Assembly (NCBI GenBank): GCA_010093705.1
Contig: MU006111.1
Location: forward strand, 186,001 to 250,000
Length of the DNA stretch: 64,000 nt
Reading direction: 5' to 3'
From: Patellaria atrata CBS 101060
Lineage: Eukaryota > Ascomycota > Dothideomycetes > Patellariales > Patellariaceae
The notes under the pieces: model-generated
Told to the model about the DNA's origin: nothing
Databases searched by the model: none
Seen by the model: the letters and a program-made list of their open reading frames with translations, nothing else
Program-made: the position numbers and the translations under genes
Shown here: positions 35,984 to 49,681 of the stretch, piece after piece
Numbering within the stretch: the stretch's first letter is position 1
Layout of the letters: the number at the start of each line of letters is the position of its first letter

Positions 35984-38518
35984 GCAGAAAGCATCGGTGC
36001 TTGATATCGGATTTCTTCAAAGCGGTGCTGTAAGATATTACGACTGGCTCATGAAACGGGACTGGGACTCAATGGAGTTCTGGCTTAACCATAAGTATCG
36101 GAAACGGCGTTCTTGGAAATCAAGAACGGGATTGGGTCATGAGGTAACGGATGTACGGTAGATTGATGCTTGTAATTTGTTTCCACTTTGGGCGATTGAC
36201 AGTAAGTTAGGCGAAAGCTCGATATTTGCTCTTACCATTCTGTCCCTACAAGTAACGGCGAGTAGATAATAGTCAAGGAATACTTATCTTCTGTCCTCTA
36301 TTGAGGACGTTGTTATCCAGCTTTTATTTCAGTCCTGTTGTTCCTCTACTTTGATGATTTGACTTACCTTTATTGTAACTCCTTGCTTCGAGTATTCTTT
36401 GACTTCCGTATACAGGAGCTAAAAGATTTACAACCCTGCAAATAAAAATCATGTATTGGAAACTTATATACACTCGCGACTCAGGGAAAATTTAAATTTG
36501 GTGGATAAGAAAGGGGTGAGGGTGTGTATGGGAGTCTTTTTGATTGCATGATTCACTTACTGTGTACTCACTCTTGATAAATGTTATAATCAATTATATA
36601 CTGGAAAGACAAGCAAATGATAAGGACTGATAACTGTAGAGATCATCCAATGATGAATGTCAAATTTACTGTGTACTTGCTCTTGATGCTGGCGGTGGTT
36701 TTAACTTAACAGGAAAGACGAGAGTGTACTGTACCGGAGGATTGTAGCTGTATACTTGTCATACCTCTACAGGTTGTGGATCTCTTTGAGAATCTCGAGA
36801 TCAACGGATGGCCAGTCGATGTTGAGCAAGCGTACAGGGGCCGAGGAATGCTGGTCATGAGAAGGGAGAAGAGGATTTGGACTTTTGACTTTTGAGGGAC
36901 ACGACAGGTTCTGTTCTACGATATGTTGAAGACTTTAAGTGAACCTTGAACCTTGTCTGATGATTTCTTCCCAAATTTGATACCGGTGATCCCAAAATCC
37001 AGACCCGCGTACCCGTTCCAGCCGCATTCTCATGTTTCAGAGGCATGAACGTTGATCGACGGCGTGGACGGCTGCTTTGACCCCTTCGCAGCGGGGCGCA
37101 CGTACCACCTGTCCCTTAAGAGCCTCTCGAGACGAACGTTTGCAACACAGGAATGAGGGAGCAAAAACCTGGAGTCTTGCCATTGTTTCCTGCGATTGTA
37201 TGTCTCGTAAAGTATCAATGGTTTCATATTACTGTGTGCTCTCCTGAGAATAAGATCGCGATCGCGTAGAGAGACGCGACGGAAAATAGTAATCTTTTAC
37301 TCATAATTCATCCGAGAAAGGAATAGTGTCGGGATACTGCAGTAAAATTATGAAATTGCAACAAGTACCCGCCTTTTAGATCGGAAGTTGTGGGACTCCG
37401 GATGCCGTCCGGTTTTTGCTCTGATGGTTGGGCGGGACAAATCTCCCAAGCTTTCTGTTTCTAGGAGACCAGAAATCTAACGACGATGATCTTCGTGGAG
37501 CTATGATGAGCCTAAAACGGAGGCCTTTTTTTTTTATATTTTTTTTTATTAAACTTTCGCGTCCGCAACCGTCGGTATTGTAACCGTTGAGAGCCGTTGA
37601 CAGCCTTTGATGGAGGATATCGTAAAGAAACGTGATATTGACATCATGACTGGAAAATGCAGAGCCTCGAGTGTAGCGCGCTTTTAGGTTATGAGCCAAT
37701 CTACGGAGTATGTACGAGCGCATCATCGAACAGGACGAGCGTGCGTGATTGATGTTGAACGTTCAACGTTCTGTGTACCATGGGAAAGGCCATCTGAACT
37801 AAAGTATATTGTCGTCCTCTGTACTGAGAGTGGAGCTGTGAGACGTTAATATCTATTAAATCTTATCAAACAAAGAAAATTCTTCAGATCCTGTACTGTA
37901 CAACTCATCAGAAGCGCAAGACAAGACTCCGCTGCGTCCGTTCAAATTGCTGACTACCCCAAGGGTCCGAGGCGGACTCAGCCAGCAGACTAACGTTCAA
38001 AGATTACGGTTTTATAACCACGGTCGCCTAAAATTGTAGGCGAAAAGGCCTGTATTGGCGTGAATAACTTTGATGATGCTTGAAAAATGGTGAGATACAA
38101 CGAGCATAAAGACGATGTCGTGGTCTTGATTGGCTGAAAGGGAACCTAATAGGCGCGGTGCAGCTTTTTTAAATTGCGAAAGATCAGAGAGGTCAGACTC
38201 AAGAGAAAGGTGACTACTGCGGCCATTGCCAACCCTTTCCCGTCACCATCCGGCCCTTCCACCACCCAAGAGCTTCTACACTCATCTCTTCCTTCTCTCT
38301 TACTCCGCTCTCTCTTCCTCCTCACCTCTAACTCTGCTGTTCTGATCCTTCTTACATCGAACATCTTATCCTCTGCATCTCCCCACTCCATCAGGTCTCA
38401 CGAGGCGCAAAGTCTCTCCGACGGTGCGCATTTCGAAGGGTCCTCGGAGCTTCACAAGCCATTTCCCGCCAGTCAGGTTCGCCGCAGATCGCACGACCTT
38501 CTTCAAATCGCCTCCAAA
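35984..38518. other. Gene-free 2.5 kb, includes AUR1 leader
   Basis: No gene is supported. It contains a diverged 109-nt tandem duplication (36557-36774). Open frame continues in phase upstream of the AUR1 ATG from about 38174 but lacks conservation and an upstream in-frame ATG was not preferred. T-rich runs occur near 37527-37550. Confidence 0.4.
36557..36774 (+). repeat. Diverged tandem duplication, 109-nt period
   Basis: Two landmarks recur at exactly the same spacing: TTACTGTGTACT followed by CTCTTGAT (36557 and 36666), and GGAAAGAC (36603 and 36712). Sequence between them has drifted. The shared 109-nt offset supports an old duplication rather than chance. Confidence 0.6.
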
Positions 38519-39963
38519 ATGAATAAAACTTCATATCTACCTTTCGGCGACGATAGTACCCAGCGTATGTTCTCCAAGGCGAATTTTCCCATCTCCTGGA
38601 GCTCAATACCACCGCTCGTACCGCATAGATTACGCCGGAAATGGAGGGCCACAAAGTCCAAGTTACATAGCAGACAATCTCCCGCGGCGAACATCACCTC
38701 GTTGAACACCTCTTTCTCAGTTCAGGATACCTTGCGGTCACTGCGAACACATCAATGGTCATTCTACGATGGTCAATACTTTTTCCTCGCCGTTGTCGGT
38801 ATCTTCGCACTCTCCGTCATGGCAGCTCCAGGACCAATGGCAAAGACTTTCGTTGCAACACTATTGATGGCATCGCTTTGCTTACCAGTCACACGACAAT
38901 TCTTTCTACCATTCCTCCCAATTGCTGGATGGTTAATATTGTTCTATGCTTGCCAGTAAGTTTTCTCCTAGACTTAAGGTGGTCTAGGCGTCTGCCTAAC
39001 ACCATCCTGTCCGCTCCGCCACTGTACATGAATTTTGCTGATGTCTCCTCCACCAGGTTCATTTCTGGAGAATATCGACCTCCAATCTGGGTGCGGGTAT
39101 TGCCCGCCTTAGAAAATATTCTATACGGTGCAAACCTGAGCAATATTCTCTCCGCCCATAAAAGTACGACCCTAGATCTACTAGCTTGGCTACCATATGG
39201 AATATTTCACTATGGCGCACCTTTCGTGGTCGCTGGAATAGTCTTCATTTTCGGGCCTCCTGGATCTCTCCCAGTCTTTGCCCGTGCTTTCGGATACCAG
39301 AACATGGCCGGAGTTCTAATTCAGCTCTTCTTTCCATGCTCTCCACCCTGGTACGAAAACCTCTATGGACTTGCTCCTGCAAACTATTCCATCCACGGTG
39401 ATGCTGCTGGGCTTAAGGCCATTGACCAATTCTTTGGCATCGATCTATATACCTCTGCGTTTAGGGCATCTCCCATGGTCTTCGGCGCATTCCCTTCCCT
39501 ACATTCCGCATTCACAACGCTAGAAGCACTCTTCCTTAGCCACTTATTCCCAAGATTGAGACCGCTCTTCTTTTTCTACGTCTTCTGGCTCTGGTGGACG
39601 ACAATGTACCTCTCGCATCATTACGCAGTGGATCTTGTGGGTGGCAGTCTCCTCGCAGCTGTGATATTTTTTTTCTCCAAAGCGCACTTTCTACCTCAAG
39701 TTCAGATGGACAAGACCTTCCGCTGGGATTATGATTACACTGAAATTGGAGAACCTAAAGATCCATTGGCGTACACTATCAATGACTTCTACGAGGAGTT
39801 TCACCCCACATCGGATAGCGATGAATGGACCATTGGCTCCTCATCCTCATACTCCGCTGGCGCAAGAAGTCCATCTTCTGGACCAAGGAGTCCCATTGAT
39901 GACACCGGATCATCTTGGGAAGGAGACACCTTAGCCTCTCACTCAGACCACGAATACCGCTAA
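38519..39963 (+). CDS. AUR1: Inositol phosphorylceramide synthase catalytic subunit AUR1
   Basis: AUR1 transfers phosphoinositol from phosphatidylinositol to ceramide in the Golgi; it is the target of aureobasidin A. Exons 38519-38955 and 39057-39963 give 447 aa. Multiple membrane segments include FFLAVVGIFALSVMAAPGPM and LPYGIFHYGAPFVVAGIVFIF. The PAP2-type active-site motifs are intact: CSPPWYENLYG, GAFPSLHSAFTTLEA with its His, and LSHHYAVDLVGG with the His-Asp pair. Loop motifs YRPPIWVRVLPALENILYGANLS also match the family. The C-terminal 80 residues are cytosolic, acidic and Ser-rich. The start ATG (MNKTSYLPFGDD) was chosen because conservation begins there. Confidence 0.95.
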
Positions 39964-41135
39964 ATTACCAATATCACATATCCGGATACCAACCTCGCCC
40001 TCTTACAATACGCAAACCTAATAGATCTCCTCCTTGATCCGTCATATTGAGAGACGGTCATCCAGATAAACTACAACTTCACGCGTTATGATCTATGCAT
40101 AGATGGGAGTTTGCTGCATTTCCAGCGACTATTTATAATCTTTCAACGTTCAATTCTTGCATTGTAAGCGAGTGGTTTCATTCACCATTCTTAGCATCTA
40201 TTCAGGATGCATCCGCTTCATTATTGCGTTCGCGGCCGTCTTATCAATTGTCCTGGCGTCTACACCGTCCCCTAAAACCGCGCTGTACGCTTCTTTTGGA
40301 CAAAGACTACTCGCACTTGGACGAACCCGCTATCCGCTCGCGCGGGCTATTCGGGCTTTCACTTTTCTGGTACCCAATTGTAATAAGGGACGTTTGAGAG
40401 CGTTTATCCTTTCTTCTTCAGCTGCTTCTCATGATACCCAGACCTGTCGCTTCTATAAACTTTTTGCTTTTGGATTGTATATACCACATTCGCTTTGCAT
40501 CGGCCATGGCTATGGCTACCCTAGGGGTAAGGGAAGAAAGGGAAAGAACAAGGGAGGTGTTAAGGGATGCAATTGCTGCACCGCGGTTTGTGGGTGCGGT
40601 TTGCAGTATGATATGTTTTGTGTGAATATTGTTGGTGGGATGGAGAGACGGATACGGGACCTGAGATGTATGCTGAAAAGCAAAAGATGGGCTATAGCCT
40701 GCGTAACTTTGTTCTGCGCATCGGCTTCGATGGGTGGTGTAGTTAATTATTAATAATACTAATATTGATGCCTGCGAAGGTTTTGAAAGACTCTTCCGGT
40801 GTCCTTGCTCTGCTCCATTGTCCAAAATGCGTAAATCTTTTTAAATTTTTTTTAAAATTTTTTTGGGTGAAGCGGACCGATAAGATCATAGAACCGTAGA
40901 ATATTCTACGTTGATTTATTTAGTCGACGATGTAAACAGAATCTGCATTATCACTGCAAACTCTTCCAATAACTGCACTAGCCAGTTCAGACAGGAGAGC
41001 AGCATTCGTGCACAGAGCACTTGAAGGGCTCGGCTCGGTCCGACATATTTTCCATCTTAAATATCTGCCATGTTCAAAACTTTTTAAACGGTCTCAAGCT
41101 AACAACAAACGAATTGTCTAAACCTTACTCTCAAG
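39964..41135. other. Intergenic 1.2 kb, AUR1 3' side and POL5 promoter
   Basis: Open frames of about 200 codons on the plus strand (40157-40753) and 135 on the minus strand overlap here, but neither has an ATG near its beginning and neither resembles a known family. An AT-rich hairpin-like run occurs near 40840-40862. Confidence 0.4.
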
Positions 41136-44100
41136 ATGTCTAGAAAAAGAAGAAGAGAGGTCGAAGAAGAAGTAGATGATGATACTGCTCGCGCAAAACG
41201 CCAATTTACCGGCGAGGATGCTCAACTCGCAAAGATTTATCAAAACCTCGCAAATGAGATCCGGGAGACTCGGAATCAAGCCGCAAAAGACCTTTTGGGC
41301 ATTCTCTCACCCCAAGGTCAAACAGATCTAGATACCAGGAAGAAAGCCATCATTAGGTTAATCAAGGGACTCTGTAGTAGTCGTAAAGCGGCTAGACCAG
41401 GTTTCTTCGTTGCACTGACTGAGTTTTTACGCCAGCAGTTTGGGGAAAGGTCACGGCGGTCTGAGAGCCTTGAGATGACTGTTGATGATGTGATTGAGCT
41501 TGTTAAACAGTGTACGCAACCTGGGGGTGATGGTAAAGTTACGAATCAGGTCAGTAACCTATACATTGCTATGGGCAGCAAAACTAATATATAATAGGAA
41601 AAACGAGATCATTTATTAGGCCGTCTCTTCGGATTCAAAGCTATCATGCTCTCTTCGATAGTTGTTGATGTCTCGTCTTTCATTAAGATCCTTGATCAGA
41701 TGTATGAGAACGCGCTCAAGCATCCATGGATTCGCCAGGAGAGTGGGAAGGTGCTCTGCGAAACTCTCGAAACCCTAGGTTTTGATCAAGTTGAATTTGC
41801 TACTGAAATTGTCAGGAGATTAGACAAGTTAGCGAAGACACCTGAAGGTGTCGCTATCTGGCTTACCGCTCGTTCTAAATTTCCTCGGATACAATTTCCC
41901 GAAAAAGTCTGGAGAAGGAACGATCCTTTGTATTATAAAGAGAGAAGTAATCTTGGTAATATCCTGAAAGAGAACTTCAAAGATACATCCAATGTTACAG
42001 AAGTCAATGCTAGAAAACTACAATCCGGTGCTGCAAAACCGACGATGAACTTTTCTTGGGAAGTGGTGATTAGAAATGTGATCCAGAATGATGAAGCAGA
42101 CGGTGTTCCCGAAGACGGTCATCCCCCGGAAGACAGCAAGTTCCATGGGTTCTGGACCGAAGTTGTGGATCAAGGTTTATTTTCTACTACATCAACGGAT
42201 GAGAGAAAGTCGTGGGGCTTCCAGTTATTCCAAGATGTCATCTCTACAGGACCCGCGTGGATATTTCATGTGATCTTCTCTCCAAACTTAATGCGAAGTC
42301 TCATCAACCATAGCAAAGATTCTAACCGGTACCATCACCAGGCGGCGCGTAATTCACTTCAGACTCTCCAGTATCGGGTTAAGAGAGAAGGTTGTCTGGC
42401 GTACGCAGTTGTTAAAGCATTGATATCCGAGAATGGATCCATGGAGTTAGATCAGATCACCAAAACCAAGACACTTGAGACCTTGCTAAGTGTCGCTGAC
42501 GCTGAAGCCGCGGGTAAGATAATCTTCGACTTCCATAAGCGGTTTCTCTTTCCTGAAGCCGAAAACGAACAATCAACTGCGAATGTTAGGCGAATAATAG
42601 CAGATTTGATGGTTTCTGCCGCTCGTTCCAGCCCTTCGTCTGCGATACAGAAGGAGTGGGCGCAACGAATTTCAGGAATATTCGCCAGTCTTGCATTCTT
42701 CAATTTCGATAATGTACTCTCGAAAGGCTCCCCCATGTCGTCCATTCCCGAAAAAACACGGACTATGTTAGAAACTAGGTTGAACTCGCTCTTGTCGTAC
42801 GTTATGTCTGCAAAATTCGATCCTCAATATGACATTCCTTGCTCCGTTGTTTATAGTATTAAGAAAATCAAAAAGACGGATGGCCCACCTCTAGTGTTAA
42901 ATGCTGATAAGGATGTTCTAAAATCCCTAAAACGAGCACACAAAAAATTAGAGGAAATCAATAAACTAGTAAGTATATATTTCGATCATACTTGGATAAA
43001 AGCTAATTTTCTCAGACGCTCCCCAAATCTAAAGTGGCGGAGGAAAAGAAAGCTCAACTACTTGCTTTTAAGTTAGCCTACTCACTAGTTATCCTCGAAA
43101 TATATGGTGGGAATGCAGAAGCAGTTTCTATATCTCAAGACTTAGACACGGCGTGCTCTTCCATCAGCGGCGAGGAAGAATCAGCAAGTGAAGCTTGGGC
43201 AATTCTACTCGAACTCATCCTTAGTTTTGGCTCCAGGCGGTCCCAGTTGGCTCGCAAGCTTGCCGAGGAATTATTCACCACATTTGTATCCCACTGGAGT
43301 CCGGAAAACATCAAATCCCTCCTCGAAGTGCTCGAAGAGGAAGCAGAAGACGCCTTCGAGAAACAAGATGAAGGCTCAGGTCTCGATGAAGAAAGTGAAG
43401 AAGGCTCCAGATCTAGCAGCGGTTCCAGCTCCGAAGCAGATTCCGACAGCAACATCTCAGAGGACGAAGACATGGAAAATGAAGATGAACTAGCCACCCT
43501 CAATGCATCCCTCGCTAAATCATCGGGCATTGCTGCCCTCGCGGTCCCTTCTGACTCCGATTCCGAACGCTCACTCTCCGACCAAGACGACGAGCAAATG
43601 CTCGCCCAGGAGCCGGCGATGGCGAACTTCATGCGCGCCATCATCAATGCGCAAGATGAGCGCAAGGCCAAACAGGCGGAGAAAAAGGAGGCCAAGCAGA
43701 TGATGTCGAATCTGAAGAACAGGGTCCTGGATCTGCTATTCATTTACGTCAAGAAGCAACCGAGCAGCACGACAGCGTTGGAGCTTGTCATGCCGCTTTT
43801 GAGATTCGTGAGGGACGCGAGGAACCCGCAGCACGCAGAGAAAGCCGCTGGCGTGCTGAGGAAGTACTTCGATGATGCCAAGGGCAAGAATTTACCGTTT
43901 GTTGAGCAGGAAGCGGGTATGCGATTGTTGAGGAATGTGCACGAGGCTGCGCTCAAGGGGGGCAGCAAGAGGTTTGAGAGCGTGTGTGGTAGGGCCAGTT
44001 TGTTCGCCGCGAGGATACTGATGGCGAGGGATGAGGCTAGTTACGAGAGAGTCGAGGAGGTGTATGCGGAGACTAGGATGGAGTGTAGGAAGGCTCTTAA

Positions 44101-44164
44101 GCCGAAGGTGCCGTTGCACTTCTTTGTCGATTGGATTAATTCGAGTGTTTATCGGGGAAATTGA
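41136..44164 (+). CDS. POL5: POL5/MYBBP1A nucleolar protein (DNA polymerase phi family)
   Basis: Pol5 acts in rRNA synthesis and ribosome assembly in the nucleolus; despite its name it is an alpha-solenoid factor rather than a working polymerase in yeast. Exons 41136-41549, 41598-42968 and 43016-44164 give 977 aa, close to the yeast length. The start MSRKRRREVEEE is basic-acidic. The N-terminal HEAT-like domain has KRDHLLGRLFGFKAI joined across intron 1, preceded by LIKGLCSSRKAARPGFFVAL. A long acidic Ser/Glu/Asp-rich segment (about residues 700-800) is typical of the family, followed by a basic helical region and the closing FFVDWINSSVYRGN. Confidence 0.92.
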
Positions 44165-45149
44165 GGTGGGGGGAGTTCCTCTTCGTTGATGGTCTCGTGT
44201 CTAGGTAGAAGCTATATGTACGTACTTTGTACAGCACTGTTATACCCTCAAGATATCCGTCATCCCATCAAAGCCACTTCGGTCTCGTTTCAACGCAGAT
44301 ATGAGGGGGCTTCCTCTCTGGTGTCCTGTCCCCGTGATTTTAACACGGACCTGACCATGCGGTTTCCATCCTGACTATCGACGCGCGCGATTCAATCAAC
44401 AAACGAATAGATCGCCGACTCCATCCCTAACATCCAAACTTCACCACCCTCCCCAAATAAATCCCGTCGCGTGAATAGCACACAGCCACCCCAAACTTCC
44501 CACACAAAACACAAACCAGAAGCGGACCTGCTCTATATATGATCCACACCGTCCGCACACCCTACAAATCAGCCTATTTGCAGAAACCTGCACCTGGAAA
44601 CCTTACTGTCTTTATACCTCTGTGTCTATCCCGTACCGGGGCGTACCGGGCCGTGAAATTCTTTTTTTTTTTTTTTAGTAATTTGTTAGCAGTGTGCTGG
44701 GTGCGAAGACATTCTTACTGCTTGGGAAATCCCCTTATATACATCAGAGTACACTGGAACTCCCACGCTCAAGGTATGAGGTGCTGCAGTCACCAACCTG
44801 CTTTAGCTTCCCTGGTATATGTATATCTGGCACGGAGATACGAGATAAGCGGTGGCGAGGCTTGCTTCTCCTTAGGGTGATTCACCAAGGGGGTATTGAA
44901 CCTCGCGTGGAGTCCTCACTGCAGCTGCATGAACTCTGCTCCTCAGACGTAAACGACGATCCATGATCTCACACTTATCCCGCACAATTTCGAAGAACGG
45001 ATCTATTACTCTGTAGGGGATATATTACCTTACACTCCCCCAATAGCAATCAACGACAAAATATCTCGCCCAAATTCTAGCCATTTCATTAGTATCCCCT
45101 ATCCCCAAGATGAGCATGATACGCCGAGTGTCCCAAGCAGCCGAAACCC
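44165..45149. other. Intergenic 1 kb between convergent POL5 and ATG26
   Basis: Contains a 15-T run (about 44662-44676). No gene is supported. Confidence 0.45.
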
Positions 45150-48100
45150 CTACGCGCCCGACACCTCAGTCCCAGCTCCAGTACTCCTGCTCCTCTGCCC
45201 ACTGAGCTGCGCCTCCTCCCACCCGTGCTCCGCCCTCCCCATCCTAACAACATCCTCGCCCTCATCCCCCCTAACAAACGTCCAGCTCTCCTCGCCCTCC
45301 TCCAGCTCCTCGGCCGCGGCATGCTCGCCCGCCTTCGCCTTCTTCCTCACCAGCGTGCGCGCATACTCCAAATCGCGCCAGATCGTCTGAACCGCGACGC
45401 CGACCCCATCCTCGGACCTGATCTTCTCGCCCAAAATGCGCGCCTTAGCGATCATGCGTCCGGAGTGTGTGGCCTCCCAGATGGCGCGCGCGAAGACCGA
45501 GGTATTGAGTTTCTTCATGCAGATACCGACGCCAAGGTTCTCGACTCTCGAGCCGAAGAAGAACTGGTCGCCGAAGAAGGGTTTGATGATGGTGGGGATG
45601 CCGGCGCGGAGGCTGGCGCCCGTGGTTCCGGCGCCGCCATGGTGGACCGCTGCGTCGATCTGTTTGAAGAGCCAGTCGTGCGGTGCAGATTTGATTTGGA
45701 GGATGTCGGGTGGAAGGGGGATTTCGGGCGCGTTGGCGTCTTTTTTGCCGAGACGGTCGGACCAGCCTTTTGAGAGGATGCAGCAGACGTCGGCTTTGAG
45801 GACGGAGTCGACAACGGTTTGGGTGAGGGCGGCTGGGTCCTCAACCACGATGGAGCCGAAGCCGATGTACACCAATTTCTTGCCGTCGGCGCGGGCCCGT
45901 GTGATGAAGGAAGTCAGTACTTCGTCCGGGGCCCAGTCGGTGCCCTCGTCGAGGAACCAGTATCCCGTGATGCGGATCCAGTCGCTGTAGTCTAGGGGTG
46001 GTGCCACGACACTGGGACTGAAATTGTATAAGAAGGGTACTTTGTTAGGTTGCATTTTATCGAGAGTCGTGTCGGGCAGTGCTAGCTCTTTGTTGCGCCA
46101 GCGGTTCACTTGACCTGAGATCGCTTGCCAAAAGAAGTTGTCGAAGAGTATGTAGGTGCTGTAGTTCCAGAACCCACCCATCCTCCGCTCCGAGCCTAGG
46201 AAAGCGTGAGGATATGCACGAGTCCTGGTCCATGGCATGGTGAAGGCGCGGAAATAAGGAATTTGGAGCGCTTCAGCAATATGAATGCCTCCCATAGCAC
46301 TAGGACTCTCGATCAGGAGGTCACTACCTTGGCATGCTCTCCACGAGGAGCTCAGTAACTCATCAATCCAACCACGAAACTAAAACATAGTTAGTGATGT
46401 CTATTCCTCGAAGATATGCGTTCACGATTACATACCTTCGAAGTTGCCTCTTTCATGAAATTGACAGTAAACATGCCGTTCTCGACGCAGATTCGCATCA
46501 ACTCGGCAGGGTCACCATCAACAAGGGCAAATTCGATACCATGCTTTTCTATCCACGGTTGGAACTCTGCGTGCGTCGCTATTCGTGGTTTGTGGCCGTC
46601 TGCTAAGAGCCGCTTACATAATGCGATGTACGGTTGTACATCTCCTCTTGAGCCAATCGTGAGACATGTGATTCTCATCGATTCTTGCGGATGGAAGTCG
46701 ACGATAGAAGCGTGCGGATCGTCGAAGAAGATCGTATCTTCAGGATTGTCAGCAATAAAGCAATAATCGGAATCAATATCCGTACCACTCTTAGCGACTG
46801 GCTGCATTACTCCTGTCTCTTCATCGGGGTATTGCTCTCCTAGCCGGGCCTCTTCTAACATTCTATTCTCTGCGCGTGCGATATCAGCTTGCAACTTTTC
46901 TTCTTTGCTTAGCAAGCCTGATTCTTCCATCTTTTCAATGATGTCGAGACCTCTCAGCACAGTAATTGTACAGTCGTCTCGAACAGAGGTTCTACTAAAC
47001 TCGAAGAATAGTTCTTCATGACCGCGTATTGTAACTACCATACCGCAATATCCGGGTCTAAAACCCTTCTCCTTCGTGACGTTCTCTATATCTATTAGTG
47101 GTAGTACAAGCTTCGTCCGAGTACCAATAAGTAGACTTCTGAAGCAGAAATACTTGGTGCTGATATATATTTTTCCATAGAGAGGTAGGACCCGCTGCAA
47201 ACTTCCAAAGAAGGTCGCGTGGAGAGTCTCAGTCTCCGGAAGTGCGAAGTGTGACCTGAATCGGTCTCCGTGTGTCGCTTCATTTGCCTCATCGTCTGGG
47301 TCCATTATTTGATCGTCTGGGGCTAGACCGTCGGCGGTTCCATAATGTTTCCTACCTCCAGCCCACATTCCAGAGACTTTCTCAAAGTACCCCATAGACT
47401 CTGTAGCCAACATCGTGCTCATTCTCCTCGTATTATCCTTGAGATAGCCCGCTAAATCAGCAGCTTTGGTTAGCGGATAAGCACCAGCAGCAACCAGATC
47501 CTGCACAGTGGAAGAATCTTTCCGCCCGATCTGATGTAGCCGGGGAGGCACACCGTCCTTTTGTTCGGGTGTATCATGTGTTGCCTCATTCGTCTTTTCT
47601 TCAACGGTACTGGCTTGTCTAAAGGACTGCTCTCCGAATGATCGAAGTTCCTCCTCCCATTTACTAACGGGATCTGCGGCTGGAGGTTTCCTACCTCTCT
47701 CAAGGTCTTTAATAGTTGGTGCATAGAACAGATCACTTCGATGTAATATTTGGCTTGCTGAGCCGCCCGATTCATCCAGAGACTGTACCACAGCTGAGAA
47801 TTCAGTCTCACGATCCACAGATGTCGTTGGGGAATCGGGCGAACCGTGAGCTTTAAGAGTCAAAGGGAACTTATCACCCCTTTGTCGTGCAGCTCTACTT
47901 CTACTCCTGCTGATGCTCTTACCACTCCTGTCGCGTGAACCAAATCTCTGAATTTCTCGGCTCAATTCCATACTCCTACGACTTACTTCAAAGCTCGAGC
48001 GTCGGGATTCATAACTCACTCGTCGGGGTATCCCACCTGGTGATATAGGAGACAATGTTGAGCGCACATGCTCGAGCGGGGGTATAGATTGGGTATTGAT

Positions 48101-49681
48101 ATCCAAATGCGCTGCTGAGATAGGTTTTGCTGACTGACTCCTACGTTTGGTGTGACGGGGAGATAGCGGTGGGCTCTTCTCTATCCTAGGCGAATTAGGT
48201 TGGCTGCCAGGTTTCTGCATTCCATTTCCCTCGACTAGAATGGTAAGAATATTCCTAGCTTCTTCTCCAAACGTAAAAAACGAAAATGAGTACTAAGAAA
48301 GTTATTATCGTTAGGTTTAGACCGATAGTATGGAACTTACCTCGTCAACCGAGAAATCACCGTCGCTCTCCAAGACCCTCAGTTTCACGGTATCAGCGTA
48401 TCCAAGGGATGCATTCTCCTCTATATCAATAACATTATTAATTGGAAGGCATATCTTTACGCTATCACCTTCATTGCGCGATCTGAATATGACCTTTTGA
48501 AGAGCGTAAACCCAAGCTTTTGCACTCGATGCGCTATCAGCTTTGAAGTGATGAGTTCTGTCATGAAGCTCGATGGAGAAGCTTGTTAGCTCTTTCGACC
48601 TGTCCTTCTCAACTAGGGTAGCAGAGATTCCATTCTTTAAATCTATACTGCCTGATCGGAAGTAGGGTTCGTTCGGATCGGTATAATATGACAGTACATC
48701 CCCTTTCAGTACAAACCAGTATCGATTGTATGAAAGGGTTTGACGCCCTCGTTTCGCTAGGTAGCCCGATTTACTAACCTCATTCTATTTGTAATCAGTA
48801 TGAGATATTGTACATAGCAAAAGATCCGATACGTACAATCTTTTTAGGGAGATACGCATAGAAACAAATATGCTTCTGGGTAATGTACATTGTCCCTGAT
48901 AATAGTACAGTCTGGAGAAGGTAGCATGGAAATTCTAGCTGCGTCAGTTACATCCACGAGTTTGAGGATAACTACTCAACTTACCAGATATAACGTCCTC
49001 GACTGTCTCAAACTCGAAAACTTGTTTCAGTCGTTGAGCGAGTTTTGCCGGCTGAGATAGCTTAGACCCGAAAGTTATACTTTCCCTCCTATTCCGGTCT
49101 GTATCTTGGTCACTACCTGAGTCTGTCTCTACTGGACTTCTCACAGCGTGCGTCTTGTGCGTAGCTGCTGTGGGCGGAACTTTCTTGATAGTATCTGTGG
49201 ATGGTCGAGGAGGAAGAATTTGCGATGAGGACATGACATCCTCCTCTTCAAGATGTTTCTTGGTTTTCGAAGAGCCCACGCGTAATCTAGGTATAGATCT
49301 GAAAAGCTTGTGCTCTGATAACCTCTTCTTGTGTTTCTTTGCTTTCTCTGATGGACTACTATCGAGTTGTACGTCCTCCTTACCCCGTAGACGCGGGAGG
49401 TGGAGACTTTGAGTAACTTGTTCATCTTCGCTTGATGCATTGTCGAGTATAGACTCCGTCTTTTCTCTCTCTTTAGAAGCGACACCAGCTTGTGATATGA
49501 CCTGGAATATGGGTTGATTCATATATCGCGTCTCGGAACGCTTGGGAGCAGTAACATCGTCGTCGACATCATCCCCATATTTCAGTCTCTCAGGTATATC
49601 CATAGATCTTCTTGGTAGATTGGTTTTCCTCTTTGTCAATTTGCGCCCAAGGTTTTCTCTGAGATTATGCTCGGAGGACAT
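45150..49681 (-). CDS. ATG26: Sterol 3-beta-glucosyltransferase ATG26
   Basis: ATG26/UGT51 transfers glucose from UDP-glucose to ergosterol and is required for selective degradation of large peroxisomes in some fungi. Exons are 49681-48985, 48934-48837, 48784-48341, 48292-46436 and 46379-45150, giving 1441 aa. Order: a disordered basic N-terminus; GRAM 1 ([20 protein letters not shown], across intron 1, near 215-265); PH domain ([20 protein letters not shown], near 270-375); long Ser/Arg-rich linker; GRAM 2 ([20 protein letters not shown], near 755); GT N-lobe ([18 protein letters not shown], near 951); and the UDP-sugar motif [20 protein letters not shown] (near 1279). Length and domain order are complete. 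It is tail-to-tail with POL5 and head-to-head with the Zn2Cys6 gene. Confidence 0.95.

Noticed and set aside
36774-36897. Short frame VVDLFENLEINGWPVDVEQA preceded by an acceptor-like CTACAG
   Set aside because: Reads like protein for 40 codons, but I found no upstream exon, start or family match.
40157-40825. Open frames of about 200 codons (+) and 135 codons (-) downstream of AUR1
   Set aside because: Neither begins with an ATG, internal Met codons are late, and the two overlap on opposite strands with no family similarity.
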